The notes: generated by a model not told the origin, from the sequence alone. Numbered from the stretch's first letter, positions 17,833-27,306 are shown. The stretch is 64,000 nucleotides of DNA from Oceanitalea sp047302425 (GCF_047302425.1 NZ_CP154855.1:3038001-3102000); one strand, 5' to 3'. Translations and numbers: made by a program.

Positions 17833-18725
17833 CGGTTCCCGACACCGGTGAGCAGAGCGAGGCACTGGCCTCTGTCCTCGAGCTGCTGCGACTGGAGCGC
17901 ACAGGCCACGACACGTGCACGGGCGGCTCGCTCGAGCACCTGAGCGGCCGCGTGTACGGCGGGCAGGTCCTCGCCCAGTCGATCATCGCGGCGGCGCAGA
18001 CCGTGGCCGACGCCGGCCTGCCGGCCGAGCGCCTGCCCCACTCCGTGCACGGCTACTTCCTGCGCCCGGGCAAGCTCGACCGGCCCATCACCTTCGAGGT
18101 CGAGCGCATGCGCGACGGCGGCTCCTTCAGCGCCCGTCGCACCCACGCGATCCAGGACGGCGAGCCGATCCTCTCGATGATCACCTCCTTCCAGGAGAAG
18201 CAGCCGGGCCTCGAGCACGCCGAGGAGCCGCCCGAGGTGCCCGGCCCGGAGGGCCTGGAGAGCTCGGCGGACCTCTTCTCCCGCTACGACCACCCGGCCG
18301 CGAAGTTCTACGCCCGCACCGGTGCCTTCGACATCCGGCACGTCGAGGGCTCGATCTACGTGCCGCGCGGCCGGTCCCCGCTGAGCCGCCAGGCGCTGTG
18401 GATGCGCTCCCGGGGCGCGGTCGAGGCCGACCAGCTCACCCACCGCGCGCTGCTCGCCTACGCCTGCGACCAGGTGATGCTCGAGCCGGTGCTGCGCCGC
18501 CACGAGCTCGTGTGGACCTCCCCCGGCCTCTCGGTCGCCAGCCTCGACCACGCGATGTGGTGGCACCGCGACGTGCGGGTGGACGAGTGGCTGCTCTACG
18601 TCCAGGACGCCCCCAGCGCCCAGGGCGGGCGCGGGCTCGGCATCGGGAAGGTCTACAACCGCGCCGGTGCGCTCGTCGCCACCCTCGCGCAGGAGGGCAT
18701 GATCCGGGTGCACGCCGGGTCTTGA
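17829..18725 (+). CDS. tesB: Acyl-CoA thioesterase II
   Basis: A 298-residue double hot-dog thioesterase that hydrolyses acyl-CoA to free fatty acid and CoA. The N-terminal hot-dog has GGQVLAQSIIAAAQTV and VHGYFLRPGK; the C-terminal half has DQVMLEPVLRRH, ASLDHAMWWHRD with the catalytic aspartate, and GGRGLGIGKVYNRAGALVAT. Length is normal for TesB. GTG start within the globin stop (GTGA), so this is the third gene of the ptsI transcript. The product is cytosolic. Confidence 0.93.
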   Translation: MTVPDTGEQSEALASVLELLRLERTGHDTCTGGSLEHLSGRVYGGQVLAQSIIAAAQTVADAGLPAERLPHSVHGYFLRPGKLDRPITFEVERMRDGGSFSARRTHAIQDGEPILSMITSFQEKQPGLEHAEEPPEVPGPEGLESSADLFSRYDHPAAKFYARTGAFDIRHVEGSIYVPRGRSPLSRQALWMRSRGAVEADQLTHRALLAYACDQVMLEPVLRRHELVWTSPGLSVASLDHAMWWHRDVRVDEWLLYVQDAPSAQGGRGLGIGKVYNRAGALVATLAQEGMIRVHAGS

Positions 18726-18808
18726 CGACGGTCGTAGCCTGACCCCGTCACTCGCGGTGGGGCGGGCACAGCGCGCCTCCCGTGGTCGCGACCAAGGGGG
18801 AGCTCGCC

Positions 18809-21073
18809 ATGACCACGACCGGACCGTCCACGAGCCGTCAACGGCGCCGCGCCGCCCTCGCGGCGGCGCTGCTGCTGCCCGTCGTGGCGCTCGGCCTCCC
18901 GGCCGCCGCCCTGAACGGCCCCGCGGCGGCACCGGTCGGTGGCACGCTGGAGGCCATGTCCGAGCCCACCGCCGCGCCGCGCATCGTCCCCCGGCCCGTC
19001 TCCGTCGAGCACGACGCCGACGCCGCCCCCTTCGTCCTCGCCCCGGACGCCCGCATCGTCGCGGCCGGGGAGGCCGCCGCGGCCGGCGACTTCCTCGCGC
19101 AGGTGCTGCGCCCGTCCACCGGCTACGAGCTGCCCGTCGCGGCGGAAGGTGGTCCGAGTGCCGACATCACGCTGCGGGTCGGGCCGGAGCACGCCGTCGC
19201 CGGCTATGAGGGCTCCCCCGAGGCGTACACCCTCGTGGCCGGCGCCGACGGCGTCGTCGTCTCCGCGACGAGTGCCCAGGGCGTGTTCAACGGCGTCCAG
19301 ACCCTGCGCCAGCTCCTGCCCACCTTCGTCGAGCACGACACCGTCACCTCCGGGCCGTGGACGGTGCCGGCCGTGAGCGTCCTCGACGCCCCCCGCTTCG
19401 CGTACCGCGGCATCATGCTCGACGTCGCACGCAGCTTCCAGACCGTGGACGAGGTCAAGGCCTTCATCGACTCCCTCGTCCAGCTCAAGATGAACCACCT
19501 GCACCTGCACCTCGCCGACGACCAGGGCTGGCGCATCGAGATCACCAACGAGGGCCGGGCCGCGGGCGACGACATCGACTACACGCGCCTCACCTCGGTC
19601 TCCGGGCAGACGGCGATGACGGAGCAGGGCTACCAGGGCGAGCCCGGGCGCACCGGCTTCTACACCCAGGAGGACTACGCCGAGATCGTCGCCTACGCCG
19701 CCCAGCGGCACGTCGTCGTCGTCCCGGAGATCGACACCCCGGGGCACACCCAGGCCGCGCTCCACGCGATCCCCCAGCTCAACACCGAGGGCGCCGCGCC
19801 GGAGCCGGACCCCGAGACGGGGGTCCCGCCGGCGCACGGCACCGGCGAGGTCGGCCACTCGACGCTCGACACCCGCAGCGAGGTCACCTACACCTTCCTC
19901 GAGCACGTGTGGTCCCAGATCGCCGCGCTCACCCCCGGGCCCTACCTCCACATCGGCGGCGACGAGTCCCACGTGACCGAGGAGGAGGACTACATCTACT
20001 TCATGGAGCGGATGGTCGACGTCGTCGAGGGGCTCGGGAAGGAGCCCTTCGGCTGGAACGAGCTCGCCCTCGCCGACGTCCACGAGGGCAACGTCCTGCA
20101 GATGTGGAGCGCCGGCACGGCCAGCGCCGCGATCGCCCCTCAGCGGGTCAACGAGAACGGTGCCCGGATGGTCGTCTCCGACGCCCCGCACGCCTACCTC
20201 GACCAGCGCTACGACGGCGACGACCCCGACGACCCGGACGACCCGGACGACCCGGTCTCGCCCATCGGGCTGTCGTGGGCCTGCCCCGACGACTGCACGG
20301 TCCAGCGGTACTACGAGTGGGACCCGCAGGAGCTCTTCCCGGACGTCACCCCCGAGGGCTTCCTCGGGGTCGAGGGGCCGCTGTGGTCCGAAACCGTCCG
20401 CGGCCTCGCGCAGGCGCAGTGGCTCGTGCTGCCGCGGGCCGCGGCGACCCTCGAGATCGGCTGGACGCCCCGCGAGACGCGCGACCTCGCGGACTTCCTC
20501 GACCGGCTGGCACCCCTCGGCGGACGCCTGACCCTGCAGGACCACAACCTCTACGCCACCCCGGAGGTGGCGTGGAGCGTGGACGCCGCGGGGATCGACC
20601 AGCGTCTCGAGAGCCCCGGGACGCCCGCCGCGATGACCGTCGGTGTCGCGACAGCGCCCGGCACCTCCGCGGAGGAGATCACGGCGACCGTCGACCTCGG
20701 TGACGGAAGCGGCCCGGTGCCCGCAGCGGTGGTCCCCACCCGCGCGGGCGACGACCTCACCGTCAACGGCGAGTACCTCCTCCAGGTCGAGCACGGCTTC
20801 GCCGATCCGGGCACCTACAGCGCGGTCCTCAGCGTCACCGCCCCGAACGGCACCGCGCAGGCGCCGCTCACGGTGACGGTCCTCGGGGACCCGGTGCCCC
20901 CGCCCCCGCCGGGCGAGCCGGCACCGACCGCCGTCCCGCCCGGCCCGCCGGCCCGGCCCGGTGGCGGCACGCTCCCCGCGACGGGCGTCCCGCTGGGGCT
21001 GGTGGCGCTCGGCGTCGTCGCCCTCGTCGGCACCGGCGCGGGCCTCGTGCGACGCCGCGGCCGGCACAGCTGA
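18809..21073 (+). CDS. Cell-wall-anchored beta-N-acetylhexosaminidase (GH20)
   Basis: A 754-residue secreted glycosidase. A signal peptide occupies residues 1-35 (RRRAALAAALLLPVVALG), a GH20 N-terminal domain about 50-190, and the catalytic barrel about 195-570 with NHLHLHLADDQGWRIEI, EIDTPGHT and the D385-E386 pair in HIGGDESHV. A DDPDDPDDPDDP run interrupts the barrel near residues 470-482. The C-terminus has a proline-rich spacer, a sortase motif LPATG at 722-726, a hydrophobic helix and RRRGRHS. It would release GlcNAc from chitin or wall oligosaccharides at the cell surface, feeding the PTS nearby. AAGGGGGAG precedes the ATG at 18809. Confidence 0.93.
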   Translation: MTTTGPSTSRQRRRAALAAALLLPVVALGLPAAALNGPAAAPVGGTLEAMSEPTAAPRIVPRPVSVEHDADAAPFVLAPDARIVAAGEAAAAGDFLAQVLRPSTGYELPVAAEGGPSADITLRVGPEHAVAGYEGSPEAYTLVAGADGVVVSATSAQGVFNGVQTLRQLLPTFVEHDTVTSGPWTVPAVSVLDAPRFAYRGIMLDVARSFQTVDEVKAFIDSLVQLKMNHLHLHLADDQGWRIEITNEGRAAGDDIDYTRLTSVSGQTAMTEQGYQGEPGRTGFYTQEDYAEIVAYAAQRHVVVVPEIDTPGHTQAALHAIPQLNTEGAAPEPDPETGVPPAHGTGEVGHSTLDTRSEVTYTFLEHVWSQIAALTPGPYLHIGGDESHVTEEEDYIYFMERMVDVVEGLGKEPFGWNELALADVHEGNVLQMWSAGTASAAIAPQRVNENGARMVVSDAPHAYLDQRYDGDDPDDPDDPDDPVSPIGLSWACPDDCTVQRYYEWDPQELFPDVTPEGFLGVEGPLWSETVRGLAQAQWLVLPRAAATLEIGWTPRETRDLADFLDRLAPLGGRLTLQDHNLYATPEVAWSVDAAGIDQRLESPGTPAAMTVGVATAPGTSAEEITATVDLGDGSGPVPAAVVPTRAGDDLTVNGEYLLQVEHGFADPGTYSAVLSVTAPNGTAQAPLTVTVLGDPVPPPPPGEPAPTAVPPGPPARPGGGTLPATGVPLGLVALGVVALVGTGAGLVRRRGRHS

Positions 21074-21171
21074 GCCGGCCGCCGGGCAGGGGGCGCGGCC
21101 CACCCGGTCGCGCGCCTCGGCGAGCGAGATCGGCGCACAGCTCCCAGACTGGGGCCCGTGAGGGATACCAG

Positions 21172-22173
21172 GTGAGGCTGCGCAAGGTCCGCGTCGACTC
21201 CCCCGGGCTGACCCGCCGTCGTGCCGGCAAGGGCTACTACTTCCTCGGCCCGGACGGGCAGCGGGTCACCGACCCCGAGGTCGTCGAGCGGTGCCGCTCC
21301 CTCGTCATCCCGCCCGCGTGGCGCGACGTGTGGATCTGCCCCGACCCCGCCGGGCACATCCAGGCCGTGGGGATCGACGACGCCGGGCGGCGCCAGTACC
21401 TCTACCACGACGTGTGGCGCGCCCGGCGCGAGCGGGCGAAGTACCGGCACGTCCTCGAGGTGGCCACCCGGCTGCCGGAGGCGCGGTCCCAGGTGGCCGA
21501 GCACCTGGCCCTGTCCCGCCTCACCCGCGAGCAGTCCCTGGCGATCGCCTTCCGCCTCCTCGACCGCGGCGCCTTCCGCATCGGCGGGGAGACCTACGCC
21601 GCCCGGCACGAGACCTACGGGCTGGCGACGCTGCGCAAGGACCACCTGCGCATCCGCGCCGACGGCACGCTGAGCTTCCAGTACACCGCCAAGTCCGGCC
21701 TGCCCCGCTCCCTCGAGCTGCACGACCCCGAGCTCACCGGCCCGCTCACCACCCTGCGCCGCCGGCGCGGCGGTGGGGTCGAGCTGCTCGCCTACCGCAA
21801 CGGCAGCCGCTGGGTCGACCTGTCGACGGCCGACATCAACGCCTACCTCAAGGAGCTCCTCGGGCCCGACGCGAGCGCCAAGGACTTCCGCACGTGGCGC
21901 GGGACGGTCATGGCCGCCGTCCACCTCGCCCGGGCCGAGGACGTCTCGACCACGCGCAAGCGGCAGGCAGCGGTGCGCGAGGCGGTCAAGCGGGTCGCCG
22001 AGGACCTCGGCAACACCCCGGCGGTGAGCCGGGCCTCCTACATCGACCCGCAGGTCATCGACAGCTTCGAGCGCGGCACGACGATCCCGCCCGACGCGGC
22101 AGCACCCGGCGAGGTCGAGGTGCGCACGGGGCTGGCCCCCGCCGAGCAGGCGGTCATCGACCTCCTGTCCTGA
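21172..22173 (+). CDS. DNA topoisomerase IB (poxvirus-like)
   Basis: A 333-residue type IB topoisomerase that relaxes supercoils through a 3'-phosphotyrosine intermediate. The N-terminal domain has GKGYYFLGPDGQRVTD and RCRSLVIPPAWRDVWI. The catalytic domain has AFRIGGETYAARHETYGLATL, then KDFRTWRGTVMAA with a catalytic arginine, and the tyrosine Y290 in NTPAVSRASYIDP. These are the hallmarks of the bacterial poxvirus-like group. GTG start at 21172 after AGGGATACCA. It stands alone after the GH20 gene. Confidence 0.93.
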   Translation: MRLRKVRVDSPGLTRRRAGKGYYFLGPDGQRVTDPEVVERCRSLVIPPAWRDVWICPDPAGHIQAVGIDDAGRRQYLYHDVWRARRERAKYRHVLEVATRLPEARSQVAEHLALSRLTREQSLAIAFRLLDRGAFRIGGETYAARHETYGLATLRKDHLRIRADGTLSFQYTAKSGLPRSLELHDPELTGPLTTLRRRRGGGVELLAYRNGSRWVDLSTADINAYLKELLGPDASAKDFRTWRGTVMAAVHLARAEDVSTTRKRQAAVREAVKRVAEDLGNTPAVSRASYIDPQVIDSFERGTTIPPDAAAPGEVEVRTGLAPAEQAVIDLLS

Positions 22174-22247
22174 CCCCGCGAAAGCGCCGGTCCAGTGCCG
22201 GCCGCGCGCCTACGATGGCGGCACGCGCCTGTCGAGGGGAGACGACA

Positions 22248-22538
22248 TTGGCACTGCTGCTGGCCTTTGCCTTCACGGCCGTCATCGTGGGGCTCCTCGC
22301 GGTCACGCGCCTGTTCGGGACGCGGACGGTAGCCGGCCTCACCGTCCTCTACGGCGTCCTCACCGTGGCCGCGTTCCTGCTCCTCGACACCGGCTCGGCG
22401 CCGGGGGCGAACATCGCCGGCAGCCTGGTCGCGCTCACCGTGCTGGCCGGGGGCCACGTCGCGGCACGGGTGCGGCGCGAGCGCCGGCAGTCCGCCGCCG
22501 CCCGTCAGCGCCGGGACGTCCGGGCCGCTGCCGGCTGA
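22248..22538 (+). CDS. Small membrane protein of unknown function
   Basis: A 96-residue protein with three hydrophobic segments (about residues 2-20, 28-48 and 57-77) and a basic C-terminus (VRRERRQSAAARQRRDVRAAAG, quoted as VRRERRQ and RQRRDVR). The TTG at 22248 is chosen because GAGGGGAG lies seven bases before it; TACGAT at 22211-22216 could be a -10 box giving a short leader. An in-frame ATG at 22215 would overlap that box. Its 3' end overlaps the convergent glycosidase gene by 34 bp. No family was recognised. Confidence 0.65.
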   Translation: MALLLAFAFTAVIVGLLAVTRLFGTRTVAGLTVLYGVLTVAAFLLLDTGSAPGANIAGSLVALTVLAGGHVAARVRRERRQSAAARQRRDVRAAAG

Positions 22539-24568
22539 GCGCGGCGACGGCGGCGCAGTGAGGCCGCCAGCGCACCCGCCGCTGCGGCGACGGCGAGCGC
22601 CACGAGCCAGGGACCACCGGCCGCGGACTCGGGGACGGCGGCCCGGGCGGCTGCGGCCGTGCGCCCCTCGCCCGCCACGCCGTCGTCCCCCGGACCCGCG
22701 GACGGGGTGGGGGCCGGCGTCTCGAGCGCGTCGAGGGTGAGCACGGTGAGCGAGGCGGTCCAGCCGAGGGTGGAGACCGCGGCCGGGTTGCCGTCGGGGC
22801 CGACCTTCTCGGGGTAGGCCCCCACCTCCGTGCGGTGGGCGTCCATCCACTCGACGAGCTCCTCGGCCTTGGCCTGCTGGCCGTCGCTGGCCCACGCGAG
22901 GGCGAAGAACATCGTCTCCGGCGTCCACGTCATGTCGTCGCCCCACCGCTCGCCGGGCTGCACCCCGCCGGTGTCCTGGACGAGGACCTCCCACGTCGTG
23001 TCGAGCTCGGCGCGCACCTCCGCCGTCGCCGGGTTGAAGGGCGGGGCCAGCCACGCGACGGCGGAGTCCTTGCCGCTGCCCTCGACGACGGTGCGCTGGT
23101 AGCCGATCGAGCCGAAGGAGAGGTCGATCCCGCGCTGGAGGTGGGCGGCGGCGGCCAGCCAGCGGGCGGCGTCGTCGTCCTCGCCGGCGAGCTCGGCGAC
23201 GGCGGCGGCGGAGCGCAGGCCGGCGAGCAGCGGGGCGGCGGTGCCGAGGTTGGGCGCCGGGTAGCCGCTCTCCCAGTAGTCCGGGCGGGCCGGGGGGATG
23301 CCGTTCTCGTCGAGGCTCGCGGCGGCGACGTCGGCGGCCGCCCGGACCGTCGGGTAGAGCTCGGCGACGACGGCGTCGCGCTCGGCAGCGGGCGCGACCT
23401 GGAGGTACTGCCACGTCGCCCACGGCACCCAGCCGTTGGCGTCCAGCTGCCAGGGGCGCGCGTCGGGCGGCCCGGAGCCGTCGAGCAGCGTGCGCGCCTC
23501 CCACGTGCCGTCGGGGCGCTGGGTGCGCGCGTTGTAGCGCAGGATCCGCAGCGCCTCCTCGAGGAAGCCGGCGCGGGCCAGGGCCACCGCAGTGAAGGCG
23601 GAGTCGCGGGGCCAGGAGTAGCGCCAGATGGTGTGCCAGGCTGCGGCGACGGCGCCGTTGTCCTGGACGAGCAGACGCATGTCGAGCAGCGCCCGCTCGG
23701 CCATCTCACGCTCACGCTCGGTGCGCCCGGGCACGTCCCCCGAGGAGAGCCAGGCGCGGCTCTCCTCGACCTGCGCGAGCGCCTCCGGGTGCCCGGCGGG
23801 CACGACGGCGGGCACCTCGGCGCCCGCGGGGAGGTACAGCCAGCTGCCGTCCGACAGCTCGAGCACGCTGGACCCGGGCACGTAGCGCGCACCCGCCGCC
23901 TCGAAGGCGGACAACGCGTAGGGCCGGCCGGGTGTGCCGATGAGGCCGGCGGGCTGGACGTTGAGCTGCTCCCCGCCGAGATGGCGCCAGCAGGAGTTCT
24001 GCGCGCCGCAGCCCCCAGAGCCCAGCGCGTCGTTGACGTAGAAGGCCAGGTCCCAGCCGGCGAGGCCGCGGGCGACCCCCACGCCCTGCTGCACCCAGCC
24101 GCCCCAGTGCTCGCGGTCGTAGTTCCAGCTGGGCGGTGCGCCCGGTGCGGCGGACCGGCTCCCCCACCACTCGACGGAGCCGTCGGTGCCGTGGGCCTGG
24201 AGGACGAGCGCGTACTCCTCGCCCGGCGTGACCGCGGCCCCGCCGAGGTCGAGCTCGAGCCAGCCGCTCCCGGTACCGCCGAGCTCGACCTCGGCGGCGG
24301 CGACCTCCGTGGAGGGATCGGTGACGTCGGTACGGACCGAGGCGGCGACCGTCCCGCTCGCCGAGCGGCTGACGAGCCAGGCGCCGACGGTGTGAAGCTC
24401 GTCGTCCTCGGGCACGAAGGCCTGCGCGCCGGCGTGGTCCTCACCCTGGATGGAGACGTTGGCGTGGGTGTGCTCCGGCTGGGACTCGTAGGCGGCCTGC
24501 GCGGGCACCGCGGCTCCCGCCACGGCGAGGACGGCGCTCGCCACGGCTGCGAGGAGCCTGCCTCTCAT
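22505..24568 (-). CDS. Secreted, membrane-anchored GH15-like glycosidase
   Basis: A 687-residue exported protein. A signal peptide covers about residues 1-27 (LLAAVASAVLAVAGAAVPAQA), a beta-rich N-terminal domain about 30-250, and an (alpha/alpha)6-barrel domain about 270-600 containing WRYSWPRDSAFTAVALA, a hallmark of GH15 glucoamylase-like enzymes, plus ANGWVPWATWQYL and the carboxylate-rich RPDYWESGYPAPN. A C-terminal hydrophobic helix (WLVALAVAAAAGALAASL) followed by RRRRR suggests membrane anchoring. ATG at 24566-24568 after AGGGA. Alpha-glucan or trehalose-type substrates are plausible. The last 34 bp overlap the convergent small membrane protein gene. Confidence 0.85.
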   Translation of the reverse strand: MRGRLLAAVASAVLAVAGAAVPAQAAYESQPEHTHANVSIQGEDHAGAQAFVPEDDELHTVGAWLVSRSASGTVAASVRTDVTDPSTEVAAAEVELGGTGSGWLELDLGGAAVTPGEEYALVLQAHGTDGSVEWWGSRSAAPGAPPSWNYDREHWGGWVQQGVGVARGLAGWDLAFYVNDALGSGGCGAQNSCWRHLGGEQLNVQPAGLIGTPGRPYALSAFEAAGARYVPGSSVLELSDGSWLYLPAGAEVPAVVPAGHPEALAQVEESRAWLSSGDVPGRTEREREMAERALLDMRLLVQDNGAVAAAWHTIWRYSWPRDSAFTAVALARAGFLEEALRILRYNARTQRPDGTWEARTLLDGSGPPDARPWQLDANGWVPWATWQYLQVAPAAERDAVVAELYPTVRAAADVAAASLDENGIPPARPDYWESGYPAPNLGTAAPLLAGLRSAAAVAELAGEDDDAARWLAAAAHLQRGIDLSFGSIGYQRTVVEGSGKDSAVAWLAPPFNPATAEVRAELDTTWEVLVQDTGGVQPGERWGDDMTWTPETMFFALAWASDGQQAKAEELVEWMDAHRTEVGAYPEKVGPDGNPAAVSTLGWTASLTVLTLDALETPAPTPSAGPGDDGVAGEGRTAAAARAAVPESAAGGPWLVALAVAAAAGALAASLRRRRRAQPAAARTSRR

Positions 24569-24671
24569 CGTCGTCCCTGATCGTCGTCCGTCACGGCCAC
24601 CCTGGCCGCGCACCGGTCCACTCTACGCGCCGCCACCCGCCCCTCGTGCGCGGCCGCTCGGTCCGCCCGGG

Positions 24672-25325
24672 TCAGGTCACCAGCCCGTGGCGGTAGGCGT
24701 GGACGACGGCCTGCACCCGGTCGCGCAGGTCGAGCTTGGTGAGGATCCGGGACACGTAGGTCTTGACCGTCTCCGGGCTGAGCACGAGGCTCTCGGCGAT
24801 CTCGGCGTTCGACATCCCCGTCGCGACGAGCCGCAGGACATCGAGCTCCCGCGGCGTGAGCGGGCCCTCCTCGGTGGCCGGCGGCCGGATGCGGTCGGCG
24901 TAGCGGCCGACCAGCCGGCGTGTCACCTCCGGGGCCAGCAGGGCCGCCCCACCCGCGACCGTCCGGATGCCGTCGAGCAGCTGCGCGGGCGGCGCGTCCT
25001 TGAGCAGGAAGCCGCTGGCCCCGGCCCGCAGCGCCTCGTAGACGTAGGCGTCGAGGTTGAAGGTCGTCACGACGAGCACCTTGACAGGCTCCGCGACCCC
25101 GGGGCCGGCCAGTCGCCGGGTGGCCTCGATGCCGTCGAGCACGGGCATCCGCACGTCCATGACGACGACGTCGGGCCGGAGCCGCCGCGCGAGGTCCACC
25201 GCGGCGCGCCCGTCGCCGCACTCCCCCACGACCTCGAGGTCGGGCTGGGCGTCGATGATCGTCGCGAAGCCGGTGCGGACGAGCGCCTGGTCGTCGCAGA
25301 CGAGCACGCGCAGCGGCGCGCTCAC
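24672..25325 (-). CDS. NarL/LuxR-family response regulator
   Basis: A 217-residue regulator. The receiver domain has acidic residues D11 and D12, the phosphorylated aspartate D57 in VVVMDVRMPVLDG, and the conserved lysine in FLLKDAPP. A C-terminal LuxR helix-turn-helix has LTPRELDVLRLVATGMSNAE and LVLSPETVKTYVSRIL. GTG start overlapping the kinase stop by four bases. It is the last gene of the CPBP protease-kinase-regulator operon. Its targets are not evident; autoregulation of the operon is common for this type. Confidence 0.94.
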   Translation of the reverse strand: MSAPLRVLVCDDQALVRTGFATIIDAQPDLEVVGECGDGRAAVDLARRLRPDVVVMDVRMPVLDGIEATRRLAGPGVAEPVKVLVVTTFNLDAYVYEALRAGASGFLLKDAPPAQLLDGIRTVAGGAALLAPEVTRRLVGRYADRIRPPATEEGPLTPRELDVLRLVATGMSNAEIAESLVLSPETVKTYVSRILTKLDLRDRVQAVVHAYRHGLVT

Positions 25326-26476
25326 GCGGCACCGCCCGCAGGGAGGCTGGCCCGCACGACGAACGCTCCGCCGTCGTCCGGTCCGGCGACCAGCTCGCCG
25401 CCCGCCGTCGCCACCCGCTCCCGCAGCCCGGCCAGTCCGCGGCCACCGCCCGGCGGGACCGCCTTCTTGCTGCCCACCCCGTGGGTCGCGACCTCCACGG
25501 TGAGCACGTCCGTGTCGTAACCGACGTGCACGGTGGTCCGCCGGCCGCGGGCGTGCTTGAGCGCGTTCGTCAGCGCCTCCTGGACCACGCGGTAGGCGAC
25601 GGCCTCCGCGTCCCCGGCAACGGGCCGCGGCTCGCCCTCCTGCCGGTACTCCACCGGCTGCCCGGCCAGCCGTGTTCGGTCGACGAGCTCGCGCAGCTCG
25701 CCGCCCGCGGGCACCCGCTCGGCGGGCCCGGCGGCGGGATCGAGGAGGTCGAGCACCTGCCGCAGGTCGGAGATCGCGCGGCGTCCGGTGTCGGTGACGG
25801 CCGTGAGCGCCTCGTCCAGGCGGTCGGGCCGGGCGGTGAGGTACCGCGCCGCCTCGGCCTGGACCACCATCGCGGTGACGTGGTGGGTGACGACGTCGTG
25901 CAGCTCGCGGGCGAGGTGCGTGCGCTCGGTGAGGCGCGTGGTCTCCTCGACGTGGCGGCGCTGCTCGGCCTCGGCGTCGCGCGACTGCCGCAGCCACGCG
26001 CCGATCCCCCACGCGACCGCGAGCACCAGGTAGAAGACGACGAAGCTCGAGGCTTCCTCCCCCGTGCCCGGGCGGTCGAGCGCTACGGCGAGGAGCACGT
26101 AGCCGGCGGACGCGGCGACGACGACGGCGCTGCGGTGGCGTTCGAGGTGGGCACCCGCGCTCACCAGGGCGATCGGCAGGGCGATGCTCGCGACGGAGAG
26201 GTAGCCGGAGATCTGGTCGACGGCGAAGCCCAGAGCGACGAGCGCGAGGCTGACGGCGGGCCACCGCCGCCGGACCGCGAGCGGCAGGGACAGCAGCGCG
26301 ACCGGCACGAGGGCGAGCGCGTCGAGCGGCCGCTCGGGCATGTCCCCGAGCCGCGTTCCCTGCCCCTGGAGGGCCTCGACCCACGGCGCCGCCGCGATGA
26401 GCACGGCGAGCGGCAGGTCACGGACCACCACGGGCAGCCGTCGCCACACGGCGGCGGCTGCCCGCGGGTCGGTCAT
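25322..26476 (-). CDS. Sensor histidine kinase (DesK/NarL type)
   Basis: A 384-residue kinase. Four to six hydrophobic helices span residues 15-165 without a large extracellular domain, then comes the HisKA_3 dimerisation helix with RELHDVVTHHVTAMVVQAE near residue 205 and a HATPase domain with VVQEALTNALKHA and GGGRGLAGLRERV. The G1 region reads VEVATHGVGSKK, where most relatives have an aspartate before the first glycine (D-x-G-x-G); this could weaken ATP binding. ATG overlaps the CPBP stop (ATGA), and its stop overlaps the regulator. The signal is probably membrane- or envelope-related. Confidence 0.92.
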   Translation of the reverse strand: MTDPRAAAAVWRRLPVVVRDLPLAVLIAAAPWVEALQGQGTRLGDMPERPLDALALVPVALLSLPLAVRRRWPAVSLALVALGFAVDQISGYLSVASIALPIALVSAGAHLERHRSAVVVAASAGYVLLAVALDRPGTGEEASSFVVFYLVLAVAWGIGAWLRQSRDAEAEQRRHVEETTRLTERTHLARELHDVVTHHVTAMVVQAEAARYLTARPDRLDEALTAVTDTGRRAISDLRQVLDLLDPAAGPAERVPAGGELRELVDRTRLAGQPVEYRQEGEPRPVAGDAEAVAYRVVQEALTNALKHARGRRTTVHVGYDTDVLTVEVATHGVGSKKAVPPGGGRGLAGLRERVATAGGELVAGPDDGGAFVVRASLPAGGAA

Positions 26477-27306
26477 GCCGACACCGTAGCGGTGGTGGCG
26501 GGCAGGACCGGCCGGCGGCGGGGCACGATGCGCCCCCGCCGGCGCGCGACCAGCAGGAGCACCGCCGTGACGAGCGAGCAGGCGACGACGGCCACGACGC
26601 TCCCCTCCGGCCCGAAGGCCCCGCCGGTCAGCAGCACCGGACCGGACGGCACTCCCTCGAGCAGCCCCTGCGGGGTGTCGCTGCCGGAGACCTCGGTGCC
26701 GAAGATGCCGCCCGCGGCGATGTTCCAGCCGAAGTGGAGCCCCATGGGCAGCCACAGCGTGCGCGTCAGGACGAAGGCGGCTCCGAGCATCCCACCCGCC
26801 TCGATCGCGATGGCGACGGCGCCCCAGAGGGTCGCGTTCGGGTTGACCAGGTGCATCGCACCGAAGAGCACCGCCGTCACGGCGAGGGCGACCCAGGTGC
26901 CCACCCGCTCCTCGAGCAGCCGCTGGACGATCCCGCGGAAGACCAGCTCCTCCGTGGCCACCGCCGCGGTGGTGATCCCGAGGTAGCCGAGCGCGGCGGC
27001 CGGGGCTCCCCACCCCTCGACCCGGTAGCCGCCGGCGAGGGCGATGACGCCGATGACGACGGCGAAGAGGAGGACGCCGATCCCGAGCCCCTGCCCGAAG
27101 CCCGCGACCGCACCGGCGCGGCCCAGCTCGTGCGGCGGCCGCTGCTCGGTGCGGCGCACCACCCAGCGGTAGGTGAGGAGCATGAGCAGCGCCGCCGTGA
27201 CGCCGGCGGCCAGGGTGAGGAGCCAGCTCCCCTGCACCACCTGGACGGCGGCACTGCCGAGGGCGGCGACAACCACCACTGTTCCGAGCTGCTTGGCAAG
27301 ACGCAC
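26473..27306 (-). CDS. CPBP-family intramembrane glutamic endopeptidase
   Basis: A 277-residue polytopic membrane protein with about eight helices. The family motifs are present in order: EELVFRG (about residue 118), FGAMH (about 148) and HFGWN (about 191), which supply the paired glutamates, histidine and asparagine of CPBP/Rce1-type proteases. GTG start at 27304-27306 with AGGGA seven bases upstream. It is the first gene of an operon with overlapping histidine kinase and response regulator genes, which suggests a role in signal generation or in resistance to a membrane-active peptide. Substrate unknown. Confidence 0.88.
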   Translation of the reverse strand: MRLAKQLGTVVVVAALGSAAVQVVQGSWLLTLAAGVTAALLMLLTYRWVVRRTEQRPPHELGRAGAVAGFGQGLGIGVLLFAVVIGVIALAGGYRVEGWGAPAAALGYLGITTAAVATEELVFRGIVQRLLEERVGTWVALAVTAVLFGAMHLVNPNATLWGAVAIAIEAGGMLGAAFVLTRTLWLPMGLHFGWNIAAGGIFGTEVSGSDTPQGLLEGVPSGPVLLTGGAFGPEGSVVAVVACSLVTAVLLLVARRRGRIVPRRRPVLPATTATVSA

